NCBI GenBank assembly: GCA_029339195.1
Contig: JAPTJF010000217.1
Coordinates: forward strand, 34,858-98,857
Direction: 5' to 3'
From: Micractinium sp. NFX-FRZ
Taxonomy: Eukaryota > Chlorophyta > Trebouxiophyceae > Chlorellales > Chlorellaceae
DNA: 64,000 nt
A program made the position numbers and the translations under genes. The stretch's first letter is position 1. Every line of letters starts with the position of its first letter. Shown one piece after another: positions 33,801 to 44,651 of the stretch. Under the pieces are notes generated by a model. The model saw nothing but the letters and a program-made list of their open reading frames with translations. It was not told where the DNA came from and ran no database searches.

Positions 33801-36800
33801 GCAGGGGCAGATCACGATTGGCACGCTCATCCTGCAGGTGGGGCGACGGGGAGGGTGGGTGGGTGGGTGGGGCACTGGTGTGAGCGTCGGTTGGTACAGG
33901 GGGCGTGGGATGGGCAAGCGTCGGGCCAGGGCGGGTCATGTCCAGGCATGCGTACCCTGCAGGCGTGAGTGATGGGGGTGTCAAAGGAAGGGGCGTTGGG
34001 AGAGGGTGGCCCCGGGTCCGGGGAGGGCTGGCCACAGCAGCAGGACATCACGGTTGGCAGGCACATTCTTCAGGTGGGGAGCTGGGAGGGCGTTCACGAG
34101 ACAGGGGGCGGGCGAGGTGATACGGGAGGCGCGGCTGCCACCATATTGGCGCCGGACAAGCAGGGTGCCTGCTGTGTGCGCACTGAGGCAAGGGTGGGCA
34201 GCGCGCTGCCCCTCATGCACCCCCGCCCTCGTGCGCCCCTGCCCCGCCCCTGGCACGCCCCCGCAACCCGCCCCCTGTCCAACCCAAGCGTCACCCATAG
34301 CATTCTGCCCCTTCCATGTGTGCAGGACTGCCTTGTGGGCCTCCTGTTTGCCTTCATGCCCGTCCTGGCCTCCGCCGCCGGCGGCTCCGGCTTTGACATC
34401 TCCCTGCTCATCTCAGTCATGGCAAGAGTGGCCGGCAAGCTTGCCGTGCTGGCGGTGGGAGCCCTGGTGGTGGCCCGCACCGTGCTGCCGCCCACCACGC
34501 GCTGGCTGGCGCGCCGCTTTGGCGCCGACTCATTCCAGCTGGCGGCCATCGCCTTCTGCCTGCTGTGCGCGCTGGCCACGGCGCGCCAGGGTGTCTCAGC
34601 CGAGCTCGGCGCCTTTGTGGCTGGAGTCATGCTGTCGGCGACGGAGCAGCAGGAGGCGGTGCTGCACCATCTAGGTGCGGCGCTGTGCTGCGCTGTGCTG
34701 TGCCTGCGCTGTGCTGTGCTGTGCCGTGTCGTGCTGCGCTGCGCTGCGTTGCACTGCCCTGCGCTGTGCTGTGTTGTGAGGAGCAGCAGGGCGTGGTGCT
34801 TGTTTTGGGGGGCCAGCATGGGTGGGGATGGTGCGGGGCAGTGGGTATGGGGCTTGAGGCGCCTGCTTCACTATGGAGGCCAGGTAAAGCCTGCGCCCTC
34901 GGCTCTTCCCTGCCCCTTGTGACTCCCTTCCTTGCCCTCCGCACCAAGCCCGGTGCAAACTCTTTCCTCCTGCCTCCCCTCCCCCTCCACCCCCTTCTTC
35001 CCTCCTGCAGAGCCCGTGACCCAGTTTTTCCTGGCGCTCTTCATCTCCAGCACCGGCCTGGTGCTCAGCCCCGTCTTCCTGCTGCACCACCTGCCCCTGC
35101 TGGCCGCTGGCGCCTCGGTTGTCATCCTCTCTAAAACATGCCTGGTGAGTGAAGGTTGAGAGAGGGAGGGTGCGGTGGGTGGGAGTGGTCGGCGGGGGTG
35201 GGGCGAACGTCTCGGGGTGAGACGGTGTGCTTGCTTGCCTGCCCAGCTGCGAATGATCTACACACCACCCTCACACACAGACCCCTCCCCATTCCCAAAC
35301 CCCCAATCCCTTCCCCTCCGACAGATTGCCACAGTGGTCAAGGCATTTGGGTACCCGGGGGCCACAGCGCTGGCTGTGGGCCTGAACCTCTCGCAGGTCG
35401 GGGGGTGGGAGGCTGCACAGGTTGTGGTCCGGGGCCGGGGGAGAGGCAAAGACCTCGGTAGCCTGTGCCCGTTCAGCCTGCAGCCTGGAGTGCAGGCAGC
35501 GTGGAGGCAACACTGAAGTGCAACCTGCCTCTTTGACCCCGATTGGCGTGACATTTGATGCGCCCTCTTGCTCCTGCTCCTCTCTGCTCTTGGCAAGAGT
35601 TCCTTCTGCCTTCTCTGCAAGTTAATGAGTTGTTTAGCGTGTGACTAACCTCCCGCGCCTGTTTCTGCCCCTTCCTGCTCCCGCTGCAGATTGGCGAGTT
35701 TGTGTTTGTTCTGCTGAGCGTGGCCAACCAGCAGTCGCTGCTGGCAGACAACGTGTACATGCTGCTCATGGGTGAGCATGCTGAGGTGGCACGCTGTGCT
35801 GTGCTGTGGTGCAACATGTGCTGGGCTGGGCTGGGCTGGGACTTGCTGCTCAAGGGTGAGCCTGCTGTGCTGCGCTGTGCTGCGCTGTGCTGTGCTCATG
35901 GGTGAGCTGCTGGGACACGCTGAGCTATGCTGTGGCATGCTGTGCTGAGCTGCTCATGGTGAGCTCCTGTGCCGCGCTGTGCTGTGCTGTGTGCTGTGCC
36001 ATGTGTGCTGCGGCGTGCTGCCGTGGCGGGGTGCACAGTCGCTGCTGGCGGACGGATGCATGCACCGCTGCGCTGCATGTGCTGCCCTTGTGCTGCAAGC
36101 GGACGCTTGTTGTCAGCTGTGTGCTATGGGGCATGCCCCACAGTGCCGTGCTGCCCGCTTCTCGCCCACCCTTGCCACCTCTGTGAGCATTGCCCTCGCT
36201 CCCTCCGCTGCCGCTCACGCGCGCTTCCCTGCCCCTGCTCCCCCTGCTGCCACCTGCCCTGCAGGCATCACTGCGTTTACGCTCCTGCTGACGCCTTTTG
36301 TGCTGCAACTCAGCAACCGATTTGTACTCCCAAAGGCACGCGTGGGCTACCCAAACGGCCCAAGCGCTGGTGACTTGGAGATGGCAGGCCCCGGCGGAAG
36401 TCCGGGAGGCTCCCCCTCGGTGAGTGCCTCCTCGCCTCCCTGAGGCCCCTGCTGCCACACATGTCCGACTTGGGGGAAGTGGGGTGTGGGGGGCGCTTCG
36501 CAGCGACCCTCGAGGGTTTGAGGCGCCCTCTTTGCTGTGTTGCTGCCAAACCGTTGCTGCCGCTGCTCTGTTGGTAGCCACCCACCAAGCGCTTTTGCTG
36601 CGCTGTGTGCGCTGTGCTGGCTGGCCTGCAGTACCCAGCTGAGGCCCAACCCCTCGTGGCAGGGGAGGGTGATGTAGAGGGAGAGGGTGGCATTGAGTAT
36701 CGCGGCTGCCGCATCCCTGCAGCAGCGGGCGCAGTCAACGGAAAAGGCAGGCCAGCAGCAGCGGCAGCAGCAGCGGGCGGCGGCGCTTCGGGGACCGCTC

Positions 36801-37714
36801 GTGGTGCTTCAAATGCAGGCGCTGGCAGGGCAGGAGGCGGCGGCGGCGGCGGCGGCGGCGCCCCGCGTCAAGAGCAGCCCACCCGTTGACCGCAGCAGGG
36901 GCAGCGAGGGGGGACTAGACAGCAGCAGTGGCACACACACGTGGCTCTCCACTGCAGTGCTCCGAACCTCTAGCGGCGGCAGCTCCGGCTCACGGGGGCG
37001 ATGACTGCTGCTCTCCCCCTGCCGCTGCATGCCACGCTGCTGTGTGTGCCAAGGTGAAGGGCTGGGGCGCACCGGGCCCACGCCAGGCATGCACCTGCAC
37101 CTGTTGCCTCTTCGCAACCTCACAAGAATGCACTGCGCACTCTGCCCAGCTCTCCCCTCCACATATTCTGCACCTTGTAAGAATGGCCTCTGTGTCAGTC
37201 CAGTAGGCAGCGCCCACTCCACCCCAGGCCCACTCAACCCCCGCCCACCCTTTGACCCTGCTTGCCTGCCAACTCATGCCTGCTGCCGCCAGCCCCCGCA
37301 CACCGGCCTGCCCTCCCCAACCCCACCCTGACACTGTCCTCTGCTCCCCTCCCTCCCTCCCTCTGCCTGCAGAAGCGGCGTCCCAGCGCTGGAACCGAGC
37401 CGCTCAAAGACAGCTCATCATTGGACCCGCTGGTGCCGTCAGCAGAGGGCGGCCCCGGCAGCCGCCTTGCCAGCCCCCACCAATCGGCGGAGCTCCTGGG
37501 CAGCAGCACGCTCAGCGTGCAGACCCACGCCGTGCCTTCGGGGCGGCACAAGCTGGGGCACCGAGGGGCTGCGCATCGCACGGTGCAGGTGCTGGCGCAC
37601 ACCAGCAGCGGCGGCATGCTGCCGGCGGAGCTGTCGCCTCACAGCGTGGGTAAGGCGGTGCCAGACCTGGGCATGGCTTCGCCTCGCCTGGCAGCCGGGG
37701 GCGCGCAGCGGTAG
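30847..37714 (+). CDS. K+/H+ efflux antiporter of the KEA4/5/6 type (12 exons)
   Basis: Cation/proton antiporter (CPA2) of the plant KEA4-6 group, which act in Golgi and endosomal membranes. Exons: 30847-31140, 31462-31557, 31837-32279, 32519-32699, 33188-33268, 33616-33837, 34326-34674, 35011-35144, 35325-35396, 35690-35771, 36265-36419, 37373-37714; 816 residues, all phases agree. Signal peptide about 1-26. An acidic/Lys-rich luminal region ends with FNETVA and IIDSKDNEYVLSKPS, as in KEA4-6. The transport domain follows: GQPTINGYFIAGSLVGPGGL, LFTLGLEFSMSKLR, GAFVGALVAMSSTSIVVK, the Q-D pair in GQITIGTLILQDCLVGLLF (Asp440), GLNLSQIGEFVFVLLS. No NAD-binding KTN domain, as expected for this group. 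The tail from 690 is Ser/Pro-rich. Intron 1 uses a GC donor (CAG|GCGAGT). The last intron (953 bases) contains a possible alternative last exon. Several introns hold exon-edge copies. Confidence 0.88.
33117..33183 (+). repeat. TGCCC/TGCCTGCCC tandem array before KEA exon 5
   Basis: About seven near-perfect copies of CCTGCCTGC form the polypyrimidine tract of the acceptor at 33187. Such arrays can slip, so acceptor strength may differ between strains. Confidence 0.85.
34676..34780 (+). repeat. GCTGTGCT-type microsatellite in a KEA intron
   Basis: Repeated GCTGTGCTGTGC/GCGCTGTGCTG units directly after the donor of KEA exon 7. Confidence 0.85.
35768..36060 (+). repeat. Ladder of copies of the KEA exon 10 donor edge
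   Basis: The true donor (CTGCTCATGG|GTGAGC, GT at 35772) is followed by look-alikes at 35856 (CTGCTCAAGG|GTGAGC), 35902 (GCTCATGG|GTGAGC) and 35959 (CTGCTCATG|GTGAGC). At about 36037 CAGTCGCTGCTGGCGGAC repeats the exon interior CAGTCGCTGCTGGCAGAC. GCTGTGCT microsatellite fills the gaps. Confidence 0.88.
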
Positions 37715-38772
37715 CCACGGCATCGGGGAGCAGCGGCGGCGCCTGCGCCGGCGTTTGGCAGGAGGTACCCGCTTTGTAGTAGCGCAGTGCCATCATGGTT
37801 CGACCTGTCAGGTATTAGTCCCGCTTCCTCCTCGTGCTGCTTGTATACTACAGATGCCGTGTCTTAGCACGTCCCTTTTGCCCCTGCATGGGCCACCCTG
37901 CATGCCACGCTTCCTGACAGTACCTTCTTTTGAACTCCCCCTGTTGTGTAAGTGCTCTTCACCTTGCTCCCGATTCCTTGATCCTGTGCCATGGGTCATT
38001 CAATGTCAGGCAAAATAAGGGTGGTTGGTAGAACGACCAAGACGCTGGGGCCCAAGGAATGGGGCAGGTGCGGTGCAGAGAGTGCAAGAGAAGAAAAGCT
38101 GTCAGTATGCTTTGACCGGGCGGGGGCTGTAAGGCGGTGTTACGGCCACAAGTGCTTGGCCCCCTATCCCTGCCGGCTCCGTGAACTCTGTATATATTGA
38201 CTCTCAGAATATAACGTAGTTTATACGCACTACAATTATTACCACCTTAGGCCAAGTTACTTTGCGTGACACAACACCTGCTGGGCGCCAGCCATTGCGG
38301 GTGGCGGGTGCTGCCTGCAGTGGCAGGTGCTGCCCGCATCGATGCCTTGAACGTCACCTTCGATTCCGCGAGCCGACAATGCCGAGAGTGTGGCCGCTTA
38401 TGGTTGGAATAATAGAGGGCAGTGCTGGCGGCTGCCGTTTGGTGCCTCGGATAGATCCGAAGTGCCCTCATTTTTGAGGTGCCAGGCGGTCACAGGAGGC
38501 GCCTGCGGGGCGGGGGCCTGCAGGGGCAAGCCAGTCAAGTCCCTTCCCATGCTCAGCCTAGCAAGCTGCTGCAGCTACTGGTCAGTCGGCTTCAACCTGC
38601 AGCTGCCCCAGAGCTGCTCGAAGCACGGCACCCAGCACCCAGCACAACAGCACAGCGCAGCGTAGCGCAAGCAGGCATGCAAGCAAGCAAACATGACTCA
38701 GTGTGGCGGGCGGGCAGGCTGGCAGCACTAGCAGACAGGCAGGCAGGCGACACCGTGTGTTGTGGAATTAGA
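37715..38772. other. KEA and PAN/HRGP convergent 3' flanks with an AT-rich island
   Basis: No gene seen. TGTAA at 37947-37951 fits the KEA poly(A) signal. Bases about 38180-38260 are strikingly AT-rich for this genome (TATATATTGACTC, CAATTATTACC). No terminal repeats or transposase remnant found. Confidence 0.5.
37947..37951 (+). terminator. TGTAA polyadenylation-type signal of KEA
   Basis: TGTAA 233 bases after the KEA stop codon; a second copy lies at about 38129. Confidence 0.4.
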
Positions 38773-41700
38773 TCACCTGTGAGGAGGGGGAGGGCGAGGG
38801 TTTGGAGGCGGTGGTGGGCGCCGAGGTGGGCTTGGCGGGCGCAGCGGGTGCCCATGGCTTGGGGGTGGTGGGGGAGGAGGCGGGGAAGGCGCAGGGCTGG
38901 GCGGTGGAGGGCGCGGTGGCGGTCGTGGGGGGCGAGGAGGCGGGGGCCCAGGTGGGGATGGAGGCGGGGAGCGAGGGCGCGGAGGAGAGGGGCGCGGAGG
39001 GCGGGGCGGAGGTGGCGGGGGCTTCGGCAGAGGGGGTGGTGGGGAGGGACGGGGCGGGGGCGGGGAGGGACGGGGCGGGGGCGGGGGAGGACGGGGCAGG
39101 GGTGGGGAGGGACGAGGGCGAGGAGGTGGCGGGGAAGGACGGGGCGGGGGTGGGGAGGGACGAGGGCGGGGAGGGGGTGGCGAGGGGCGGGGCGGCGGGG
39201 GTGGCGAGGGGCTGGGAGGTGGTAGTGGGGGTTTGGGTGGGGCCGGCGACGGCTTGGGAGGCGGAGGTGGTGGAGATGGGCTGGGAGGGGGCGGAGAGGG
39301 GCTGGGAGGCGGAGGCGGTGGAGAGGGGCTGGGAGGAGGAGGCGGTGGAGAGGGGCTGGGAGGCGGGGGCGGTGGAGAGGGGCTGGGAGGCGGAGGCGGT
39401 GGAGAGGGGCTGGGAGGCGGGGGCGGTGGAGAGGGGCTGGGGGGCGGGGGCGGTGGAGAGGGGCTGGGGGCCGTGGCCGGGGGTGGGGATCTGGGCAGTT
39501 GAGGGGGGATTTGGTTGAGGCAGGCACACAGTTGGAGGTGCCTGGAGAACAGCAGACATTAGAGGTGGCAGCAGGGCTGTCTCCCCACCTGCCCACCCAC
39601 CCACACGCACAGGGCCACCCACCCTGGACACCCACGTGGGTGCACGCACCCCTTGCTTCCATGGCAGCGGCTTTGTTTGGAAGGCTGGCAGGCCCAGACC
39701 TGGCATTGTCTGGGTCAGGCTGCCGCAGGCCCTAAGCCCCTAAACCCTATCGGCTGCCACACACCTTGTGGGGCAATCGGGGCCAACGCAGCTGCTGACC
39801 AGACCGGAGCCCTCAGCGAACTCTATGGTCCAGCCTACAGGGGGGAGTTGGGAGGGCAACGGGGGCGAGGGAGCATGAATCAAACAGCCTTGCAGCCCAC
39901 CCGTTATGAACGCTCATGCGCAGTAATGCCATCACTGCCAGTGCCTGCAGCGGTACCAAGCAACGGTACCAAGCAGCGGTACAAGGCAGCGGTACAAAGC
40001 AGCGGTACCAAGCAGCGGTACCAAGCAGGCGGCAACCTGCGTTGCGGCCGTGTGCGGGCAGCTCCTTGGGGCAGATCCTTGGGGATGCCTGGGCAGGCAG
40101 ACCCCTAGCTGGCTTGCGGCCATGGGGGCGGCAAACAGACGAGCTTTCGGCATGAATGAGCCAGCAGCCCCACCTGTTGCTTCCTTCAGCCAGCAATCCG
40201 AGGGTGGAACAAACGTCCTGCACCGCACCGCAGCAGCGGAGTGAGGCAGGGGGGCACCACCACTGAAGGCACACATTGGCACGGTATAGCATGACATAGC
40301 ACAACACAGCACAGCACAGCATGGCACAGCATAGCGCAGCGCAGCGCCGGCCTGGACAGCACAGCCCTGGGCTGCAAAGCAAGTGCAGCCACCACATCCT
40401 GAACACAGATTGGGGCTGAATGAGGCATGGCACAGCATGGCACAGCATGGAGCGGCTGGTGCACCGCCCAGGCAGCAGTAAGCTGCAGCCTGCACAGCAT
40501 GCAGGCAGCTGCAGGCGGGCGCATTGCATTGCAGGCTGCAGCAGCACCCAGGCAACAGCCGCGGCAGCGGGGCAGAACTGCAGCTCACCACACCACACAG
40601 TCGGTGTAACCCGCGCATTGGTTACAGCAGTCTTGGGCGCTAGTTGCCTCCACATATCCCAAGTCGCCGCCGCTCCTGGAGTCACATCACCACCAGGCGG
40701 AGTGGGGCGAGGCTTAGCGAGGCCCCCCTAGAATCGGTGTTGGGGGCAGTTGCAACCCATGCTTCCCAATGGCACAAATGTGATCCAAACATCACTCGGC
40801 GCAAGCGAGGGCAGCTGGCCCTACCTACCTTCCTCACTACCTTGCTCGCAGACGCAGCTGGGGCAAGATGCAGGGCACGGCAGATGTCACGATGCACCGC
40901 ACTGTGTGTTTTGGTAAGCAACACACCTGCCAAGCTGACCTGGCAGTCGGCACATGGCATGCAGCAGCAAGGCAGGGCAGACAGACCAGGCTTAAAACGG
41001 CACAGGTTGTGACGACCCCAAAGAGTAAAAGGAAAGCTCACAGGTCGTAATCTTCGAACATGTTGCACACGGCATCTGGCGACGGCGATGGGCTGGGAGG
41101 GGGTGGCGGAGGCCTGATAAGGGAGGAGGGTATTGGCCGGGCAGATCAGGCGGTGTTGTGCACACCATGTGGAAATGCGCACCAGCACCCAGTGACCGGC
41201 GGTACCGGTGCCCCCGGTGCCCCCGGTGCCCCCGGTGCCCAAAGCACCAGAGCAACCAGAGCACGCTGGGTGTCTCCACATGCACCGCCTCCTTCTCAAG
41301 TCAGCTCCGTGGCGCGGAAAAGAAGCAGGGTCAATTGCGCTGGTAATAATAATGTGGCGTCCAGGGTAGCGTTGATCGAACCGGCGAGTGGACAGCAGCA
41401 GCAGCAGCAGCAGCCGACTGTCCAATGGCGGCCTGCCAACGGTTGTCGCTCACCGCGCGGGGCAGGCACTCCCCGAATCAACGCAGCTGCTGATCAGTCC
41501 GGAGCCTGGTTCATGCACGAGTGTCCATCCTGCATGGCGGGCAATGTGAGAGGGGCCAGCCAATGTGAGAGGGATGAGGGTCTGCCGCTGATTTGGGTTG
41601 AGCTGCGACAGTCCAGGCTGCTGCCATCGCGTGCATGGGTGACACCTCCTACCACCCACCTGTGCCTCCCTTCAGCCAGCATGTATCGAAGAGAAAGGTC

Positions 41701-42388
41701 CTGCAGAGGAGGCAGCGAGGCAGCAGGGCTGTTTGGAAATAAAGGGCCCGGTGCTGTGCTAGCGAGCGCACACGTCAGTACGCCACATGGCACCACCGTG
41801 TGGCACGGCTCAGCACGGCACGGCACAGCACAGCGTGGCAGGAGTTGGCTGAACATGGTCGGAGCCTGCTGTAAGGCAGCAGTGCGCATGTGTGCAATGC
41901 TCACCACACCACACAGCCGGCGTAAGCCGCGCATGTATCACAGCATTCTTGGGCGCTGGTTGCCCCCACGTCTACCAAGTCGCCGCCGCTCCTGCAGTCA
42001 CATCACCACCAGTGGGCAGGCACTTGGATCAGGGTCGCATGGCAGGCAGTGATTGAGCTGACAGCTGGGCCGCCGGCAGTGAGGGGCGGCAGCCGGGCGG
42101 AAGGTGCACGGTGGGTGCCGTGCTGGCATGTGGCACGGCCATGATGGTGCTGCTGCCCATGCTGGGCACTGATCGGCAGGTGAACCTGGCCCCAATTGGG
42201 GTCCATTCGGCTGGTTGCAAGTAACAGTCAATTCACCAGGCAAGCAAGCATGCGCAGCACTGGGCAGCACTGGGCAGCACTCACAGGTCGTAGTCGTCAT
42301 ACATGTTGCAGGTTGCTGCCCTAGACTGCCCCGTTGCCAGCAAGAGCACCAGCAGAAGGAGCGCAGCCAGCGGTGCCGGCCGCGTCAT
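38773..42388 (-). CDS. Secreted protein: signal peptide, two PAN/apple domains, hydroxyproline-type Pro-rich tail (9 exons)
   Basis: Likely cell-wall or extracellular-matrix protein. Exons 42388-42285, 41991-41905, 41700-41660, 41529-41454, 41113-41042, 40675-40589, 40217-40174, 39834-39765 and 39541-38773 keep frame; 449 residues. Exon 1 encodes a signal peptide (MTRPAPLAALLLLVLLLATG) then CNMYDDYD. PAN 1 (27-102): LSGGDLVDVGATSAQECC, CAAYAGCVVWTFLFDTCWLK, GSGLISSCV. A PPPPPPSPSPSPDAV linker leads to PAN 2 (about 118-194): CNMFEDYD, LSGGDLGYVEATSAQDCC, CVVWTFVPPSDCWLK, GSGLVSSCV. The two modules match exon for exon, phases included. PAN domains bind protein or carbohydrate. The tail (195-449) has PSPSPPPPPP and RPSPPPP units, the classic Ser-Hyp glycoprotein motif of algal walls. 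Splice phases (2-2-1-2-2-2-1-2) all agree. Only the large exon is long, and its coding frame lacks an ATG, so ORF callers pick the wrong frame. Confidence 0.84.
39262..39480 (-). repeat. 30-base tandem repeat encoding PSPSPPPPPP in the wall-protein tail
   Basis: About seven copies; on the plus strand GGCGGTGGAGAGGGGCTGGG. In the spliced frame the unit is PSPSPPPPPP. It continues as less regular RPSPPPP units down to about 38800. Confidence 0.88.
39952..40030 (+). repeat. 13-base tandem repeat (CAGCGGTACCAAG), about six copies
   Basis: CAGCGGTACCAAG/CAGCGGTACAAAG units run head to tail inside the intron between exons 7 and 8 of the PAN/HRGP gene. Confidence 0.9.
40278..40345 (+). repeat. AGCACAGC-type microsatellite in a PAN/HRGP intron
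   Basis: AGCACAACACAGCACAGCACAGC followed by GGCACAGCATAGC-like units; the same motif family, inverted, as the GCTGTGCT arrays in the KEA introns. Confidence 0.8.
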
Positions 42389-44651
42389 TCCGGCGGTGGT
42401 GCGCTGTTCTGTCGGCGGCGGCGGCACTCAAGCGGGCATATGCTCGCATGCATGCAAAGCAACAGTGCTGCAGGGGAGGGGGTGGGGAGGGATGTGGGGT
42501 CAGCCAGCAAGCTGTGCGCCCGCCTGTGAGTGCACTGGCCGCAATCAGTGGCCCAGTCAGCTGCCACCCTGCAGGCCAGAGTTGAAGGGGAGTGGTTGAA
42601 TGGGTGGTGCCAGTGGTGGGGGCTGCTGCAGCTGCAGGTTCCTGCGGGACCGGGCGCAAGAAGGATCCATCTCAGAGGGGGGAAGGATCCACGGGAAGGA
42701 TCCTGGCGGGGGAGCATCCTCTGGACGGGTTCGGCCCCCACCGACTCAACAGCCAGCCATTCTCACGCTACCTGTGGAGGGCATGCATGATCAGTCGGGG
42801 CCTTGCCCAGCACTGGGCCACTTGGGCCACCCAACCACATGCGGGCTGGCTTGCTTGTTCGCGCTGGGCGCACGTACGTTTTCGCAGCGCGCACGACTGC
42901 GTAGCCAACCTTCCTGAGTGCACCCTGCCCTGGCCAGCATCACATTACCCTGGCATGGAGGATAGTCAGTGTGCGTGCGTGCATGCGAAGGTATGCGTGT
43001 GCTTCTCACAGGTGAGGTCTCACGATGTTTGCTCGTTGGTGGATGCACACTGGTGGTTTCAGGTCGTTACTTCAGCCAGTGCAGATACCCAGACAGTGCG
43101 AAGCCCACACAATGTCGGTTGACGCCTAGGAGAGTGGCTATCTCGATCCACGTCAGCTGACGTGGCATCGTACCCGACGATTCTCTGCGGTTGCTCCTGT
43201 ATCGGTGCACGAGAGCTGGCCATCGGTGCCTAAATCGTTCATAAACGGCGCTAAATGCATTTTACCAGGGTTCGGTCGTCGAATCTGGACGCTTCTTCCT
43301 GAAGAAGGAGCCGATTATTTTAGAACCAGTTCCACCGCTTGCAACCGTCCTGTGGGATCGTACGGTATCAACTGGACGCATTCCAGCGGCTTTCAGGTCA
43401 ACGGCAGAGGCAGCACGCATCACGGTTGGAAGAAGAAGAAGAAGATTACAGCCCGGTTGGCATCGGCCCGTTTCCCAGGCAGCAGTGGCGTGGCACAGTG
43501 CTCACCGGCAGCAGCAGCAGCGGCAGGATACTGGCCACTGCTGGCAGCCGGGCGAGCCACTGGCACAACCAGACGTATTCAAGTGACCTTTCAAGGCGTA
43601 CGGCTGCAGTGGCAGCAAGCGGGCTGGTGCCGAGCAGGCGCCACTGGCAGCACAAGACAGGGCCAGCGAATGCAGCTCCCGCACCGGTACCGCTGGGCCC
43701 TGCCAGTGCCGTTCCCGCTGCCGCTAACTTAGCTGCCAGACGGCGTGCGGCGCCTGTGGTCGGGCCCAGCAGCGGGCAGCCAGCAGGGCGAGCAGCTGAG
43801 GCCGGGGGCCCCGAGGCAGCGCGAAGAGGCAGCGCAGCGCAGGAGGCACCAGAAGCGAAGGCTGGGCAGCGTGCCACAGCAGCAGCAAAGCATGGACAGC
43901 GTACCCGCTGGGCGGCAGCAGCTCGCGTGTGGCACGCCGACTTGAAGGAGCGTGTGGGTGCTGCCTGCCCGCCGGGTCAAACCTAGCCTCGAAAGTCTTG
44001 CGCCAAAACAGAAGCCTACACAAGTAGCTAGACAAATGAGTAGTTATAACCTAATTAGGCTGGATAGCAAGCTGGCCAGATGAGGACATAGCAAGCTTGT
44101 TGTGGTCTGCCCGGCCATAACTGAGGCAGGAATCTTTTAGGGGATGCCATGTGTACATGTCTGGCAACGGGGTGCGCCCCCGCCCTTCTTGCTGAAGACG
44201 GCGGGCCTGCCTGCGGTACACCATCAGTGGGTGGGGTCAGGCGGTATCCGACGCTTGCGTAAGAGCCTCAGCAGTACCATCCCCTTGCGCTCTTCGCTAG
44301 TAGTCACTGGAAGAATTCGATTTAAAAATGCGAGACAAACTGTGCAATGCTGAGCAGCTCAGAATGCTTCGAACAGCGCTCTGCGCAAACATTCCGAGCT
44401 CGGCAGGGAGGGGTGCGGTACCACCGTCGGGTGCAGCAAGAAAATGACAAGATGAAGCCGGCATGTCAGCCTGAAGGCATGGGTTGAGGAAGCCAACAGG
44501 AATGAACCCAAGCATCGCCAGTCAGCTACCATTGCCAAGCGCAGTTTTCATCAGGGCGCAGCCAACAGGCCACCCCTGTGCACGCCGCCCCGCATACAGT
44601 AGCAGCGGCGCTTGCCCTCCCAAGCCTGCCTGCGTGCCTGCCTGCCGCCCC
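42389..44651. other. Gene-poor stretch of 2.3 kb with AT-richer islands
   Basis: Begins with the PAN/HRGP promoter. Three AAGGATCC copies lie at about 42661-42708. The blocks 43200-43420 and 43980-44360 are AT-richer than the window average. Open frames at 43205-43732 and 43339-43986 start at GTG and TTG, overlap in different frames and match nothing I know. An exact 18-base palindrome sits at 43148-43165. No RNA gene was recognised. Confidence 0.4.

Larger units (their letters stand above)
39765..42012 (-). repeat. Intragenic duplication of the PAN module with its introns
   Basis: Exons 2-4 (41991-41454) and 6-8 (40675-39765) are homologous in sequence, length and phase: 87/87, 41/44 and 76/70 bases. 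The copies also share the upstream CTGGTGGTGATGTGACT before the first acceptor, which shows that intron sequence was duplicated too. Introns have since diverged in length. Confidence 0.88.

Noticed and set aside
36605..36889. Frame YPAEAQPLVAGEG... in the last KEA intron
   Set aside because: It has an acceptor but no phase-compatible donor before its stop; the 37373 exon fits directly. The neighbouring frame at 36723 is kept as a possible alternative exon.
39233..39502. Plus-strand Gly-rich frame (GLGGGGGGEG)
   Set aside because: Antisense shadow of the Pro-rich tail; it starts at TTG and has no context as a gene.
38768..39706. Long minus-strand frame with SQPLSTA repeats
   Set aside because: It overlaps the wall-protein tail in a different frame. 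The spliced frame fixed by the upstream PAN exons gives PSPSPPPPPP, the known wall-glycoprotein motif, and all splice phases agree with it.
39950..40030. 13-base direct repeats as a possible CRISPR-like array
   Set aside because: Repeats are contiguous with no spacers, lie in a eukaryotic intron and form a simple minisatellite.
43339..43986. Open frame of 215 codons in the gene-poor stretch
   Set aside because: Starts at TTG, overlaps another open frame of similar length, ends in Ala/Arg-rich sequence and shows no transposon motif.
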